Assembly: GCA_021161905.1 (NCBI GenBank)
Contig: JAGGZT010000013.1
Location: forward strand, 1-49,090
Source of the DNA: Acidobacteriota bacterium
Lineage (GTDB): Bacteria > Acidobacteriota > B3-B38 > Guanabaribacteriales > JAGGZT01
Length of the DNA stretch: 49,090 nucleotides
Direction of reading: 5' to 3'
This document shows, in pieces, positions 39,740 through 47,938 of this stretch. Positions within the stretch are counted from its first letter, which is position 1. Each line of letters begins with the position of its first letter. The position numbers and the translations under genes were made by a program. Below the pieces are notes generated by a model. It did no database searches and had not been told where the DNA came from. It worked only from the letters and a program-made list of their open reading frames with translations.

Positions 39740-40072
39740 ATGAATCGAGAGGTGAAGAAGGTGGTAAAGAAGGTGGGTTATTTACTTCTAACCGTAGAGT
39801 TTAAGAATATAGGCAGAAGGTGGACGGCAAGATGTATAGAGCTGGGTACATCTACATTCGGGCGTTCTTTGAATGAAGCCAAAAAGAGAATTGAAGAAGC
39901 AATTCTACTCCACCTACATACTCTCGAAGAAGTGAATGAATTGGAACGGTTTCTTGAAGAGCATGGCATCAAATTTTATGCCAAGAGACCTGCCTGGAAA
40001 GAGGTTTCAATATCCGTCCCCCTTGACAGAGGAACCTTTATTAAGCCGTATCTTCAGCCTGTACATTGTTAG
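39740..40072 (+). CDS. hicB: HicB-family antitoxin
   Basis: A 110-residue protein with the HicB partial RNase H-like fold: YLLLTVEFKNIGRRWTARCI, then ELGTSTFGRSLNEAKKRIEEA. This matches the 'F...eegg.w.a..pelpg..t.G.t..EA..ni.ea' pattern. Start ATG 39740 (or GTG 39731); TTGACA 39711 and TATAAT 39724 lie upstream but only 7 bases apart, so they belong to different promoter registers. The gene precedes its cognate toxin by 13 bases. Composition is AT-rich compared with the prophage, marking a separate acquired island. Confidence 0.85.
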   Translation: MNREVKKVVKKVGYLLLTVEFKNIGRRWTARCIELGTSTFGRSLNEAKKRIEEAILLHLHTLEEVNELERFLEEHGIKFYAKRPAWKEVSISVPLDRGTFIKPYLQPVHC

Positions 40073-40085
40073 CAATATATGATTA

Positions 40086-40343
40086 ATGACCTCCGATCTC
40101 CCCGCTATTACCGGCAAACAGTTAATTCGACTTCTTAAAAAAGATGGTTTTGTCATTAAACGGAGAGCGACTCACGGGGTTGCGATGGCAAAGTCTGTGG
40201 GCGAGCGGACTATAGTTACTGTTATCCCGGACACGAGAGCTTCGCTTCCTCGGGGAACTTTGATGGATATCCTTGGACCGAAGCAAACCAAGCTTGGAAG
40301 AGAAGGGCTTCTCAAGCTTATTGAGAAATACGGACTTAAATAG
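40086..40343 (+). CDS. hicA: HicA-family mRNA interferase toxin
   Basis: An 85-residue double-stranded-RNA-binding-fold toxin. GKQLIRLLKKDGFVIKRRAT followed by HGVAMAKS places the catalytic His (about 29) where HicA has its G-S-H motif, here T-H-G. The end shows RGTLMDILGPKQTKLGREGL, the conserved C-terminal helix pair. Length and the adjacent hicB support the pair. When free it would cleave mRNA at the ribosome. The Ser before the His is replaced by Thr, which is tolerated in the family as far as I know. Confidence 0.85.
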   Translation: MTSDLPAITGKQLIRLLKKDGFVIKRRATHGVAMAKSVGERTIVTVIPDTRASLPRGTLMDILGPKQTKLGREGLLKLIEKYGLK

Positions 40344-40476
40344 ACAGTTCGTGCCTGAATAGGATAGAACTCTATGTTTTAAGCTCAAATGGTTAATCTT
40401 CATTTGATTCGCTAATTGAACTGTTTGAAGCAAAGTTGCTCTTCATAAAATAGAGGCAAGAAATACCGTTCTTCAA

Positions 40477-41973
40477 ATGATTAAGGAGAAGGAAGAACAA
40501 CTGCGGAAATCGTTTGTTGAGTATGTAAAATTGTGTGAGAATTTCTTCTCATATAACAAATGTTTCATTACTTCTATACTACCAGTTCCTCTACCATGGA
40601 ATAACTTATATTTAATCTTATCACAATGCTTTAACCCATTAAATGTGCTCCTCCCCCGTGTTGAGGGAGGTTATGAGTTCAAAAAGCTTGTATCAGACTT
40701 TTCCGTTGCTTTTGGGGGTAAGCCTGTAGAAAACCTTGATAAAAAATATCTACCGCAACGGGAGATGATGAAAAATTTCCTTAGGCGTTCAGAGTTTTAC
40801 ATTGAGCTGTTGTGTAATGGGAACTTAGATGCTAACGATTATTTTAAAAAGCTGTGTTCCGCTTGCGGTAAAAAGAAGGTTAAAATAATAAAGCTTCATT
40901 TACTGGAATCAATCTATTTCTTTGAACAAAAAGAGCCTGTTGATTTTGGTGATTTCGTAATCCAGCAGTTCTCATTCTATGAACTTGAAGAATTAACCAA
41001 TAATAGGCTGAATCGTATATTCTATCCAAAGGCGGCGTTAGTTACAGAGGAGTTAGCTAATTATTGGTTTGTTAAGGAAGAAATATATGAAGAGAGAAAG
41101 GAATTGGATTTTAGTAAGATAGAGACTCCTGAGATAGAGCCGGGTGGACTTATTAATCCTCCTGATGTGGTTCCAGAAATACCGCAACCGATACGATTGT
41201 TAACCCTTTTCAGATGGCAAGGGGAATTTTTACAAACAAAACAGAAGAAGCCCTTTCATTGGTCTCGCTTTTCGAATCCAATATCACTTGTTATTACTGA
41301 CGATCTCTTGGAGACCCCTCACCCAGCTCCCAGTGTTTCTGCTTTACAAAAATTTCCAAAAATTGATCTTTCGACAGGGAGGGAAGTTGATAGAAATCCT
41401 TTCTATTATACTATTAAAAAAGATGATATACCGAAAATAAGAGAAATAGTAGATGGATATAAGAAATTCTCGGAAATTGATTTGGATAAATGTGGGTGGA
41501 AATTTGTTGAAAGGGCATTTGATTATTTAGTAAAAGCCTTTTTCGCTTCAGAATTGGACGAGTTATTATGGCATATGGTAGCGTTGGAGGCGTTGTTTGG
41601 TGAGGATAAGAGCAAGATAAGAGAGCTTATTCAAAACAGACTTAGTAAAATTTTTGAAGAGAAATATATAAAAATTGATGAATGTTATAAGGTTAGGAAC
41701 AAACTCGTCCATGGTGGAGGGATTAAAAGTGAAGCGGACCAGACGATTCTTTCTATGGCTCGGCATGTAGCTCGAAGGTCAGTTTTATGGTTTTTCAGCT
41801 TTCTGTCATATCTTCATTCCGAATTATCTAAGCATAGCATTCCACCTGAAAAGTACCCCGATAGAAAAAAACTTCTCCGGATAATAGATCATCAATTGAA
41901 GGATATTGAGGTGGAAGGAAAAAGGATAGAATTACCGGAGAGCTTTCCTAAGCTTCCTATCTGGGGTGAATGA
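40477..41973 (+). CDS. HEPN-domain (Apea-like) protein, probable defence function
   Basis: A 498-residue AT-rich gene. The N-terminal 300 residues are unfamiliar, with a CSACGKKK patch (about 130) that could bind zinc. The C-terminal third is helical: ELDELLWHMVALEALFGEDK is followed by ECYKVRNKLVHGGGI (about 401-415). R-N-x3-H is the HEPN RNase motif, and 'a-l-E-a-L' before it is typical of Apea-like HEPN proteins. HEPN proteins often act as toxic RNases in phage defence. The gene sits beside hicBA at the edge of a prophage-like element, which supports that reading. The trigger and partner are unknown. Confidence 0.7.
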   Translation: MIKEKEEQLRKSFVEYVKLCENFFSYNKCFITSILPVPLPWNNLYLILSQCFNPLNVLLPRVEGGYEFKKLVSDFSVAFGGKPVENLDKKYLPQREMMKNFLRRSEFYIELLCNGNLDANDYFKKLCSACGKKKVKIIKLHLLESIYFFEQKEPVDFGDFVIQQFSFYELEELTNNRLNRIFYPKAALVTEELANYWFVKEEIYEERKELDFSKIETPEIEPGGLINPPDVVPEIPQPIRLLTLFRWQGEFLQTKQKKPFHWSRFSNPISLVITDDLLETPHPAPSVSALQKFPKIDLSTGREVDRNPFYYTIKKDDIPKIREIVDGYKKFSEIDLDKCGWKFVERAFDYLVKAFFASELDELLWHMVALEALFGEDKSKIRELIQNRLSKIFEEKYIKIDECYKVRNKLVHGGGIKSEADQTILSMARHVARRSVLWFFSFLSYLHSELSKHSIPPEKYPDRKKLLRIIDHQLKDIEVEGKRIELPESFPKLPIWGE

Positions 41974-42025
41974 TTAATTAGCGCTGGTTGTTTTTCTTTG
42001 TTGTAGATGCTATCCTCAAAGAGCT

Positions 42026-43318
42026 ATGGAGTTTTTCCAAAAACTGTTGACCCCAAAGTATATATTTGCCGTCCTTTTTCTTGGAAGTTTGTTTTTGCTT
42101 CTGGGGCGGTTTTATGTCACCAGGAGTGTGGCAGGAGGGGATGCGGTATATTACTACATCACCTTAAGATCGCTTGTAATCGACCGGGACCTGAACTTCG
42201 CTAACGAATACCATCATTTCGCAAGTACCGTCTCTCCCTTCACCGGAAACCCGAAGATAAGGGAGATACCGAAACCAACGATAACAGGAAGGCTCCCCAA
42301 TAAATACCCGATAGGGAGCGCCATTCTCCTTTCCCCCTTCTTCGCCCTTGCCCACCTGTTAGCCCTCGCCCTGAAAGCGGTGGGCGTCCCTCTATCCGCC
42401 GATGGTTATGGAGCGATCTATCAACTTTCCGCCGGAATAGGAAGCCTCATCTACGGTTTTGCCGGCTTGCTCCTCATCTTTCTCCTCGGGAAAAGGCTTT
42501 ATGAGCCGAAGGCTTCCCTTCTTTCAACCTCCTTTATTCTCCTTGCCACCCCGCTCATCTACTACCTGACAATGGAACCGTTGATGTCCCATTCCCTCTC
42601 CTTCTTCATGATTAGCCTTTTCATCTTCCTCTGGTATCACCTGCGGAAGAAGGGGAGGGTTTACCACTTCGCCTTACTCGGGGCGATTGGCGGGCTCGCT
42701 GGTATCGTCCGCTATCAGGATGGCTTTTTCCTCCTCATCCCGGTGATCGACCTCGTCATCCTCTCCTTCCGCCGGAGGAGGGATGAGGTACTTCTTTTCG
42801 CCCGTTATGGTTTACGGCTGGCGATGTTTATCTTTGGAGCGGTTTTAGCCCTCTTGCCCCAGCTCTATGTAAATAGGGTGCTTTATGGTTCTTTTTTCAC
42901 CACCGGCTATGCGGGGGAGAGCTTTCCTTATTGGAAGATGCCGAAGCTCCTTTATACCTTATTCTCCCCGGCAAGTGGTCTTATCCTCTGGTCCCCGATA
43001 ATCGCTTTTTCCCTTGTGGGGCTCCTTTTTCTTTCTCGGCGGGATCGGCTTTTTGGTTCGCTCCTCTTTTTCGCCTTTCTCGCTCAGTGGTATTTGGTAA
43101 GTAGCTGGTGGAGCCCGGACCAGGGGGATTCCTTTGGTAATCGGATGCTTCTAAACTGCATCCCGATATTCGCCTTCGGTTTGATGGAGCTCTTCCAGCG
43201 GATTAAGAAGCGAGAAGGGCTTTATAAAACGGTGTTGATCCTCTCCTTTCTTTTCGTCCTGATAAACGGGGTCCTTGCCGGGCTTTACTGCTTCCGCATC
43301 ATCGGCAATCCTTATTGA
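42026..43318 (+). CDS. GT-C superfamily membrane glycosyltransferase-like protein (GT39/PMT-like)
   Basis: A 430-residue polytopic protein with about ten membrane helices. The first periplasmic loop carries an Asp (SVAGGDAVYYYITLRSLV, about 35-52), as in GT-C enzymes using polyprenyl-phosphate sugars. The second loop has RLPNKYPIGSAIL. Composition returns to the host pattern. It converges with and overlaps by 20 bases the CbiX-like gene. Transfer of sugar to lipids or proteins outside the membrane is inferred; the substrate is unknown. Confidence 0.72.
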   Translation: MEFFQKLLTPKYIFAVLFLGSLFLLLGRFYVTRSVAGGDAVYYYITLRSLVIDRDLNFANEYHHFASTVSPFTGNPKIREIPKPTITGRLPNKYPIGSAILLSPFFALAHLLALALKAVGVPLSADGYGAIYQLSAGIGSLIYGFAGLLLIFLLGKRLYEPKASLLSTSFILLATPLIYYLTMEPLMSHSLSFFMISLFIFLWYHLRKKGRVYHFALLGAIGGLAGIVRYQDGFFLLIPVIDLVILSFRRRRDEVLLFARYGLRLAMFIFGAVLALLPQLYVNRVLYGSFFTTGYAGESFPYWKMPKLLYTLFSPASGLILWSPIIAFSLVGLLFLSRRDRLFGSLLFFAFLAQWYLVSSWWSPDQGDSFGNRMLLNCIPIFAFGLMELFQRIKKREGLYKTVLILSFLFVLINGVLAGLYCFRIIGNPY

Positions 43319-44168
43319 TGGGAGGATTTGATCCCCTTCGGGGATGTAGGGTATTTTTAACCATCACTTCCACCCATCTTGCTAATCTTCGATCAGGAGC
43401 TAAAGGGGAACCATTATACCTGTAAGATAGGTTTTTCAATATCTGAGGAATGCGCTTCTCGGTGAAGAAACCAGCGCTTACCATAATCGGTATCACGATC
43501 ACCCTTCCCCTTTTTGCTTCCTCTTTCACCACTTCCCGGAGATAGGGGGACCTCCCTTTGAAGATGTAGCCGTACTTCACATCTTTTAGCCCGAGTTGCT
43601 TCTTGAGTTGGGTAGCCAGCGAGGCGAGTTGTTCATTCCATCTTGCCAGGTTTTCTTCGGTTTCCGCTCCATGAGCAGTGAGCACCACGATTTCATTCTT
43701 TTGGGAAACGCTTAGCTCCTTTACCCGGTCTCTGAGGATCTCTCCAATAAGGGGATGAGCGTCAAAGGCAGGGGTAAGAATGAAATGCGCATCGCTCCTA
43801 AGAGGATGGAGCTCTTCTGCTCCTTGTGGTGGCTCTTTTCTAAGCTTGAGGATATATTTTATCTCCTCGATGTGGTTGCTATAAGAGGAGATGAACAGGG
43901 GTATGGCGATTATCTCATCCGCCCCTTTCGCCATTAATTTGGCTACCGCCTGTTCGATAGTCTGATCAGGGACATACTCCAGAAAGCCAAGTTCAACAGG
44001 ATAAGGAAGGTTGACCATTTTAACGATCTTTTGGACCGGGCCGTTCCACATCCTCTCCGGGCTTCCGTGGGCGATGAGGAGTACGCCTACCTTGCCCTTT
44101 ATTGGGGTAAGGCTTCCCAAAAGGAAGAAAAATAAGATCAAGATTGGAAGGAGTTTCCTTTTTCTCAT
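43299..44168 (-). CDS. Exported CbiX-like (sirohydrochlorin chelatase family) protein
   Basis: A 289-residue protein with two CbiX half-domains. The first begins GVLLIAHGSPERMWNG (about 28-43), the second IVVLTAHGAETEENLARWNE (about 150-170); both carry the conserved A-H-G metal-binding site. YVPDQTIEQAVAKLMAKGAD and IAIPLFISSYSNHIEEIKYI fit the family. A basic N-terminus and hydrophobic helix (LLPILILFFFLLGSLTPIKG) form a signal peptide or anchor, unusual for a chelatase of cobalamin or siroheme synthesis. A 7-1-7 palindrome upstream (44202-44218) suggests metal-responsive control. Confidence 0.82.
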   Translation of the reverse strand: MRKRKLLPILILFFFLLGSLTPIKGKVGVLLIAHGSPERMWNGPVQKIVKMVNLPYPVELGFLEYVPDQTIEQAVAKLMAKGADEIIAIPLFISSYSNHIEEIKYILKLRKEPPQGAEELHPLRSDAHFILTPAFDAHPLIGEILRDRVKELSVSQKNEIVVLTAHGAETEENLARWNEQLASLATQLKKQLGLKDVKYGYIFKGRSPYLREVVKEEAKRGRVIVIPIMVSAGFFTEKRIPQILKNLSYRYNGSPLAPDRRLARWVEVMVKNTLHPRRGSNPPINKDCR

Positions 44169-44201
44169 AGTCTTTTCTCCATCGGCTCCCTCAATTTGAG
44201 A

Positions 44202-44233
44202 TTGAGATTAAATCTCAACAATATGATATCATA
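44202..44233. promoter_or_regulatory. Two palindromes upstream of the CbiX-like gene; first has Fur-family 7-1-7 form
   Basis: TTGAGATT-A-AATCTCAA (44202-44218) contains TGAGATT-A-AATCTCA, the 7-1-7 geometry of Fur/Zur/PerR boxes. TATGATATCATA (44222-44233) is a second perfect palindrome 4 bases on. Both lie 34-65 bases before the minus-strand start at 44168. Confidence 0.5.
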
Positions 44234-44329
44234 ACTCCCCTTCCGCTTCAAATTTTATTTCAGAGTTTTTTGATCTTCTGAAGCACTTCGTCAGGAGGGA
44301 GACGAGCCCCTATCTAAAGAGAAAGGTTC

Positions 44330-45526
44330 TCATTCCCCTTCGCCGGCAGGGGCTTCCTTTATTACGAAGATAAAGAGGATGCCAGCTACCGTCGCCATCA
44401 GGGCGCCATAAAGGAAGGTAGCGGTAGGAGAAAAAAGCTTCCACAGAAAACCGGCGATAACGTTTGCGGGAAAGAGAGCGATGCCCACCGCGGTGTGGTA
44501 GAGACCGTAAGCCGTCCCCCTCACCTCGTGCCGTGATATATCCCCCACGAACGCCCGCTGTACCCCTTCGGCAACCCCGTAGTAGATGCCGTAGCCTGCA
44601 AAAAGTAGAACGATGGATAGGGGAGAACGGGCAAAGGCGAAGCCAACGAAGATGAGGGCGAAGAAGAAATAGCCGAATATTATCAGCTTCTTCCTCCCTA
44701 TCCTATCCGAAAGGATGCCAGCAGGAATAGAGATGAGGGCGTAAACAAGATTAAAGAGGAGATAGACAAGGGGGATGATCTTGGGAGAGATACCGGCGGT
44801 CTGTGCCCTCAGGATGAGGAAGGCATTGCTGAAGTGGCCCAAGGAGAAGATGAAGCTCACCACGATAAAGAGCTTAAGCCCCCTTTCGAGGGAGGAGAAA
44901 GCCAGTTTTACCTCCCCTTCTTTTTCTTCTCCCTTTGGTTTTTCTTTCTTTTTCTCTTCGATCAGGGGAATAAGGGAGATGGCGATGAAAGCAGGTATCG
45001 CCGCGATAAGGAAGATGAGTCGATAGTTGGATGCAAGGAGAGACATAAGGGAAAAGGCGAGAAGCGAGCCGACGATAGCGCCAGCGGTATCCATTGCCCG
45101 GTGGAAGCCGAACGATTTTCCCCGGACCCTCCTTTTTGCGAGATCGGAGATCAAGGCGTCCCGCGGTGAGGTCCTTACCCCTTTCCCCACCCGATCGAAA
45201 AAGCGGAGGAAGAGGACCTGCTGCCAGAAGGTAACGAAGTAAAAGAGCGGTTTGGTAAGAGCAGAGACGAGGTACCCATAGAAGACGAAGATCTTCTTCC
45301 GATGTATCCGGTCGGAGAGCCAGCCGGAGAGGGTTTTAAGCAGGCTGGCGGTCGCCTCCGCTATCCCCTCGATCAACCCGATCACCGGGGACGATGCCTT
45401 GAGCACATTGGTGAGGAATAGGGGAAGGAGGGGGTAGATCGTCTCGCTTGAGGCATCGGTGAAAAAGCTCACCCAGCCGAGGAGGAAGACATTTTTCTCT
45501 ATCCCGAGGATCTTCTTTTCCTTCAT
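44330..45526 (-). CDS. MFS transporter
   Basis: A 398-residue permease with about 12 membrane helices and a charged central loop (IEEKKKEKPKGEEKEGEVKL). The loop 2-3 motif appears as GWLSDRIHRKKIFVFYGYLV, and its counterpart in the second half as GILSDRIGRKKLIIFGYFFF. RVGKGVRTSPRDALISDLA is typical of a subgroup of MFS proteins of unknown substrate. The gene stands alone, with GGGGAGAAAGAG before ATG 45526. The 161-base gap to the CbiX-like gene holds the palindromes noted there. Confidence 0.88.
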   Translation of the reverse strand: MKEKKILGIEKNVFLLGWVSFFTDASSETIYPLLPLFLTNVLKASSPVIGLIEGIAEATASLLKTLSGWLSDRIHRKKIFVFYGYLVSALTKPLFYFVTFWQQVLFLRFFDRVGKGVRTSPRDALISDLAKRRVRGKSFGFHRAMDTAGAIVGSLLAFSLMSLLASNYRLIFLIAAIPAFIAISLIPLIEEKKKEKPKGEEKEGEVKLAFSSLERGLKLFIVVSFIFSLGHFSNAFLILRAQTAGISPKIIPLVYLLFNLVYALISIPAGILSDRIGRKKLIIFGYFFFALIFVGFAFARSPLSIVLLFAGYGIYYGVAEGVQRAFVGDISRHEVRGTAYGLYHTAVGIALFPANVIAGFLWKLFSPTATFLYGALMATVAGILFIFVIKEAPAGEGE

Positions 45527-45595
45527 CTCTTTCTCCCCTTAAAGCGGTCTCCAATTATAACCGATTTATTTACTTGATCGCAAGGGCAAAGAAGC

Positions 45596-46351
45596 TTAGT
45601 GGATGACATCCTTTACGATTAAGAGAATGGCGATGCCGAGGAGGGTGATCCCGAAAAGCCTTCTCACCCCTTTCGGCTTCATTCGATGCGCCATTATCCT
45701 CGACCCGAGCTGGCTCCCGAGGATAACCGCGATGAGTGAGAGGACCCAGATCAAAGGGCGGGGCGTTGCTGCGGTTAAAAGATGGGAGATGAAGCTCGAG
45801 CTTCCGGAGAAGGTTACTACCAAAGCGGAGGTGGCGACCGCCGATTTCGGGTTGAGCCCAGAAAGCGAGAGGAGAGGGACGATGAAGGAACCACCACCCC
45901 GTCCGATCAAGCCGGCAAAGAAACCAAGGACGCTTCCGGCGATGATGCCGAGGGCAATCCGCTCCCTTCCCGTCATCTCCCCCTTTTTCGGCTGAAAGCC
46001 GGAGAGCATCAATATTGCCGCTCCTCCGGTGAAAATGGCAAAGGCCAAGATAACTCTGGGGGTGGAGAGCCTTAGGTTGATCAGGGTGCCCAATGGAGCG
46101 AAGATCACCATCGTAATGGCAAATGGTAGCGCTACCCGTAGATCGATGAGTTTCTTTCTCAAGTAGGTGATGGTGGCAGAAAGGGAATTGGCGACATTGA
46201 GGAGCATACCGAGCGGTATCGCCTCCCTTTTGAAATCCATCCCCAGCCAGAAGAGGATGGGAATGTAGAGTTGAGAACCGCCCATCCCCAACATCGAAAA
46301 GAGGAAGGCGATGGCAAAAAAGATCGGAGGTGCGAGATAAAGATGGTTCAT
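45596..46351 (-). CDS. TauE/SafE family permease, copy 1
   Basis: A 251-residue membrane protein with about eight helices. Family signatures are SMLGMGGSQLYIPILFWLGM (about 19-38), LNVANSLSATITYLRKKLID and, in the second repeat, GFFAGLIGRGGGSFIVPLLS. TauE/SafE proteins export sulfite, organosulfonates or other small anions. It lies 7 bases after a paralogue of the same orientation, so the two are probably cotranscribed and may form a heterodimer. It ends 69 bases from the MFS gene. Confidence 0.88.
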   Translation of the reverse strand: MNHLYLAPPIFFAIAFLFSMLGMGGSQLYIPILFWLGMDFKREAIPLGMLLNVANSLSATITYLRKKLIDLRVALPFAITMVIFAPLGTLINLRLSTPRVILAFAIFTGGAAILMLSGFQPKKGEMTGRERIALGIIAGSVLGFFAGLIGRGGGSFIVPLLSLSGLNPKSAVATSALVVTFSGSSSFISHLLTAATPRPLIWVLSLIAVILGSQLGSRIMAHRMKPKGVRRLFGITLLGIAILLIVKDVIH

Positions 46352-46358
46352 ATCTTTT

Positions 46359-47108
46359 CTATATTAACCCATAAAGCATTTTCCCTGCTATACCGAGGAG
46401 AATAATCCCTATTATCATCTTCACCTGCGAGCGGTTCAGCTTCTCGGTCATAAAGTAAGAGCCGAGGATTGCCCCGCCAATGGAACCAATGGCAGTTGCG
46501 GAAAGAAGCACCCAGTTTACCTCACCAATGGTAGCATGTCCTAAAAAACCAGAAAATGAGGAGAATATAACGATGAACGAAGTAGTTGCTGATGCCTTCT
46601 TCGGGTTGAACCCAAGCCAGATTAGCACTGGAACGATGATGTTTCCCCCACCAACCCCAAGAAGTCCCCCAGTAAAGCCAGCGATTGCCCCTACCGATCC
46701 TCCGTAGCTTATCAATCTCCCCTCAGAGATGTTCTCTCGTTCTTCTTTTCCCTTAGGGCGATAGAAGAGCATCATATAGGCGGCGAAGAGGAGAAAGCCG
46801 ATGAAGAAGATGCGAAGTGTCCTCACTGGAAGGAACTGAGCGGTATAAGCCCCAAGAGGAGAAAGGGCGGTGGCGACTATCAGTATCGGGATGGCTGTTT
46901 TGAACACCACCAGTCCCTTTCTTGCATACCGCGCCGAGGCGAAGACCATCGCTATAGAGTTGAGGAGGAGAGCGGTGGACATCGCCTCTCGTAAGGGGAT
47001 GCCCAGAGCATCGAATGTCGGTATAAGGATGAATGCCGCCCCCACCCCGGCTATGGTGAGGGCGACAGTAAAGATAAAGGTTACTAAGGCTGCTAAGGTA
47101 GTGACCAT
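46359..47108 (-). CDS. TauE/SafE family permease, copy 2
   Basis: A 249-residue paralogue of the neighbouring permease. The first repeat reads TIAGVGAAFILIPTFDALGI with LLNSIAMVFASARYARKGLV, the second GFTGGLLGVGGGNIIVPVLI with NPKKASATTSFIVIFSSFSG. Gly-rich motifs are at the same places as in copy 1, but identity is modest, so this is an old duplication. Anion export is inferred. The FmdE-like gene lies 64 bases upstream in the same orientation and may belong to the same transcript. Confidence 0.88.
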   Translation of the reverse strand: MVTTLAALVTFIFTVALTIAGVGAAFILIPTFDALGIPLREAMSTALLLNSIAMVFASARYARKGLVVFKTAIPILIVATALSPLGAYTAQFLPVRTLRIFFIGFLLFAAYMMLFYRPKGKEERENISEGRLISYGGSVGAIAGFTGGLLGVGGGNIIVPVLIWLGFNPKKASATTSFIVIFSSFSGFLGHATIGEVNWVLLSATAIGSIGGAILGSYFMTEKLNRSQVKMIIGIILLGIAGKMLYGLI

Positions 47109-47172
47109 AAGACACTCCTATTTCAATCAATATGATCGAGTCAGGCAGATCGCCGAATCGATCCATCTTCCT

Positions 47173-47775
47173 TCAACCGATATCACCGGAGCAGGGAAGA
47201 CAGAACTTCTTCCCCTCAATTACCCGGAGCCCATGGGCGAACACCACCTCACCGCACTTCTCGCACCTGCTCCACTCGAAGGTCCCCTTTCTCGGCTCGA
47301 AGTCGATCTCGAACACATCGCCCACCACCAGTATCTCTTCGTCGGGGGCGTTCCAGATTTTCTCAATGAGCGGGTCGATTATCTCCGGCTTTATGTCCTG
47401 GGGCTCCACCCCTTCCTTCCTCAACTTGACGAACTCCGAGGAAAGGCCCTTTATCTGGAATTCAGGATTTAATGAGACCCTTACCGCCCGTTTCGTCTTC
47501 ACATCGATCAAGGTGAGGGCGTTTTTGGAGTAGTCGAGCTTCTCGATGTTGCTCTTGCCAAAGGTGCAACCGGTAGCCACCTGTACGCCATCGACAAAGC
47601 ACATCGTGGCGTGGGCAAAGCCGGTTTCCACGAGACAGTGGAGCTCCTTATTCTTTGCCCGGGAGACACCGAGCGCCCTCATCGCGGAAAGACCTGCCCT
47701 TATGCCGAGGGGCATCGCCGGGCATTTGTGCCCGTGGAATTTTATGCCCAATTCAAGAAGCGATCTATCATACAT
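47173..47775 (-). CDS. FmdE-family protein with C-terminal zinc ribbon
   Basis: A 200-residue protein. The FmdE signature FHGHKCPAMPLGIRAGLSAM (about 12-31) is followed by VETGFAHATMCFVDGVQVAT and GCTFGKSNIEKLDYSK. The C-terminus carries a rubredoxin-like or ribbon pair, RCEKCGEVV and KFCLPCSGD. FmdE proteins were first seen with formylmethanofuran dehydrogenase but also occur in many anaerobes without it, with a suspected molybdenum/metal role. ATG 47775 is chosen because AAAGGAGGGAAGAAA precedes it. Its position with two TauE-like permeases could link it to anion or metal handling. Confidence 0.85.
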   Translation of the reverse strand: MYDRSLLELGIKFHGHKCPAMPLGIRAGLSAMRALGVSRAKNKELHCLVETGFAHATMCFVDGVQVATGCTFGKSNIEKLDYSKNALTLIDVKTKRAVRVSLNPEFQIKGLSSEFVKLRKEGVEPQDIKPEIIDPLIEKIWNAPDEEILVVGDVFEIDFEPRKGTFEWSRCEKCGEVVFAHGLRVIEGKKFCLPCSGDIG

Positions 47776-47887
47776 TTTCTTCCCTCCTTTCTTTCCCCTG
47801 TAGAGGGGCAAAGGGTTTCAATTTAGCCCATTATTTTTCCCTTTGTCAAGTATATTTTTATATTCGGATAGAGGAATATTAAGGAGT

Positions 47888-47917
47888 AAAAAAATCCCGC
47901 GCTTAAAAAGCGCGGGA
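47888..47917 (-). terminator. Intrinsic terminator of the tricorn-like peptidase gene
   Basis: A perfect 10-bp stem (47895-47904 with 47908-47917, TCCCGCGCTT type) with a 3-base loop, followed on the minus strand by seven T (47894-47888). It lies 21 bases after the peptidase stop. On the plus strand no matching T-run follows, so it is directional. Confidence 0.9.
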
Positions 47918-47938
47918 GAAAAGGGATGGCGTTCCGAT

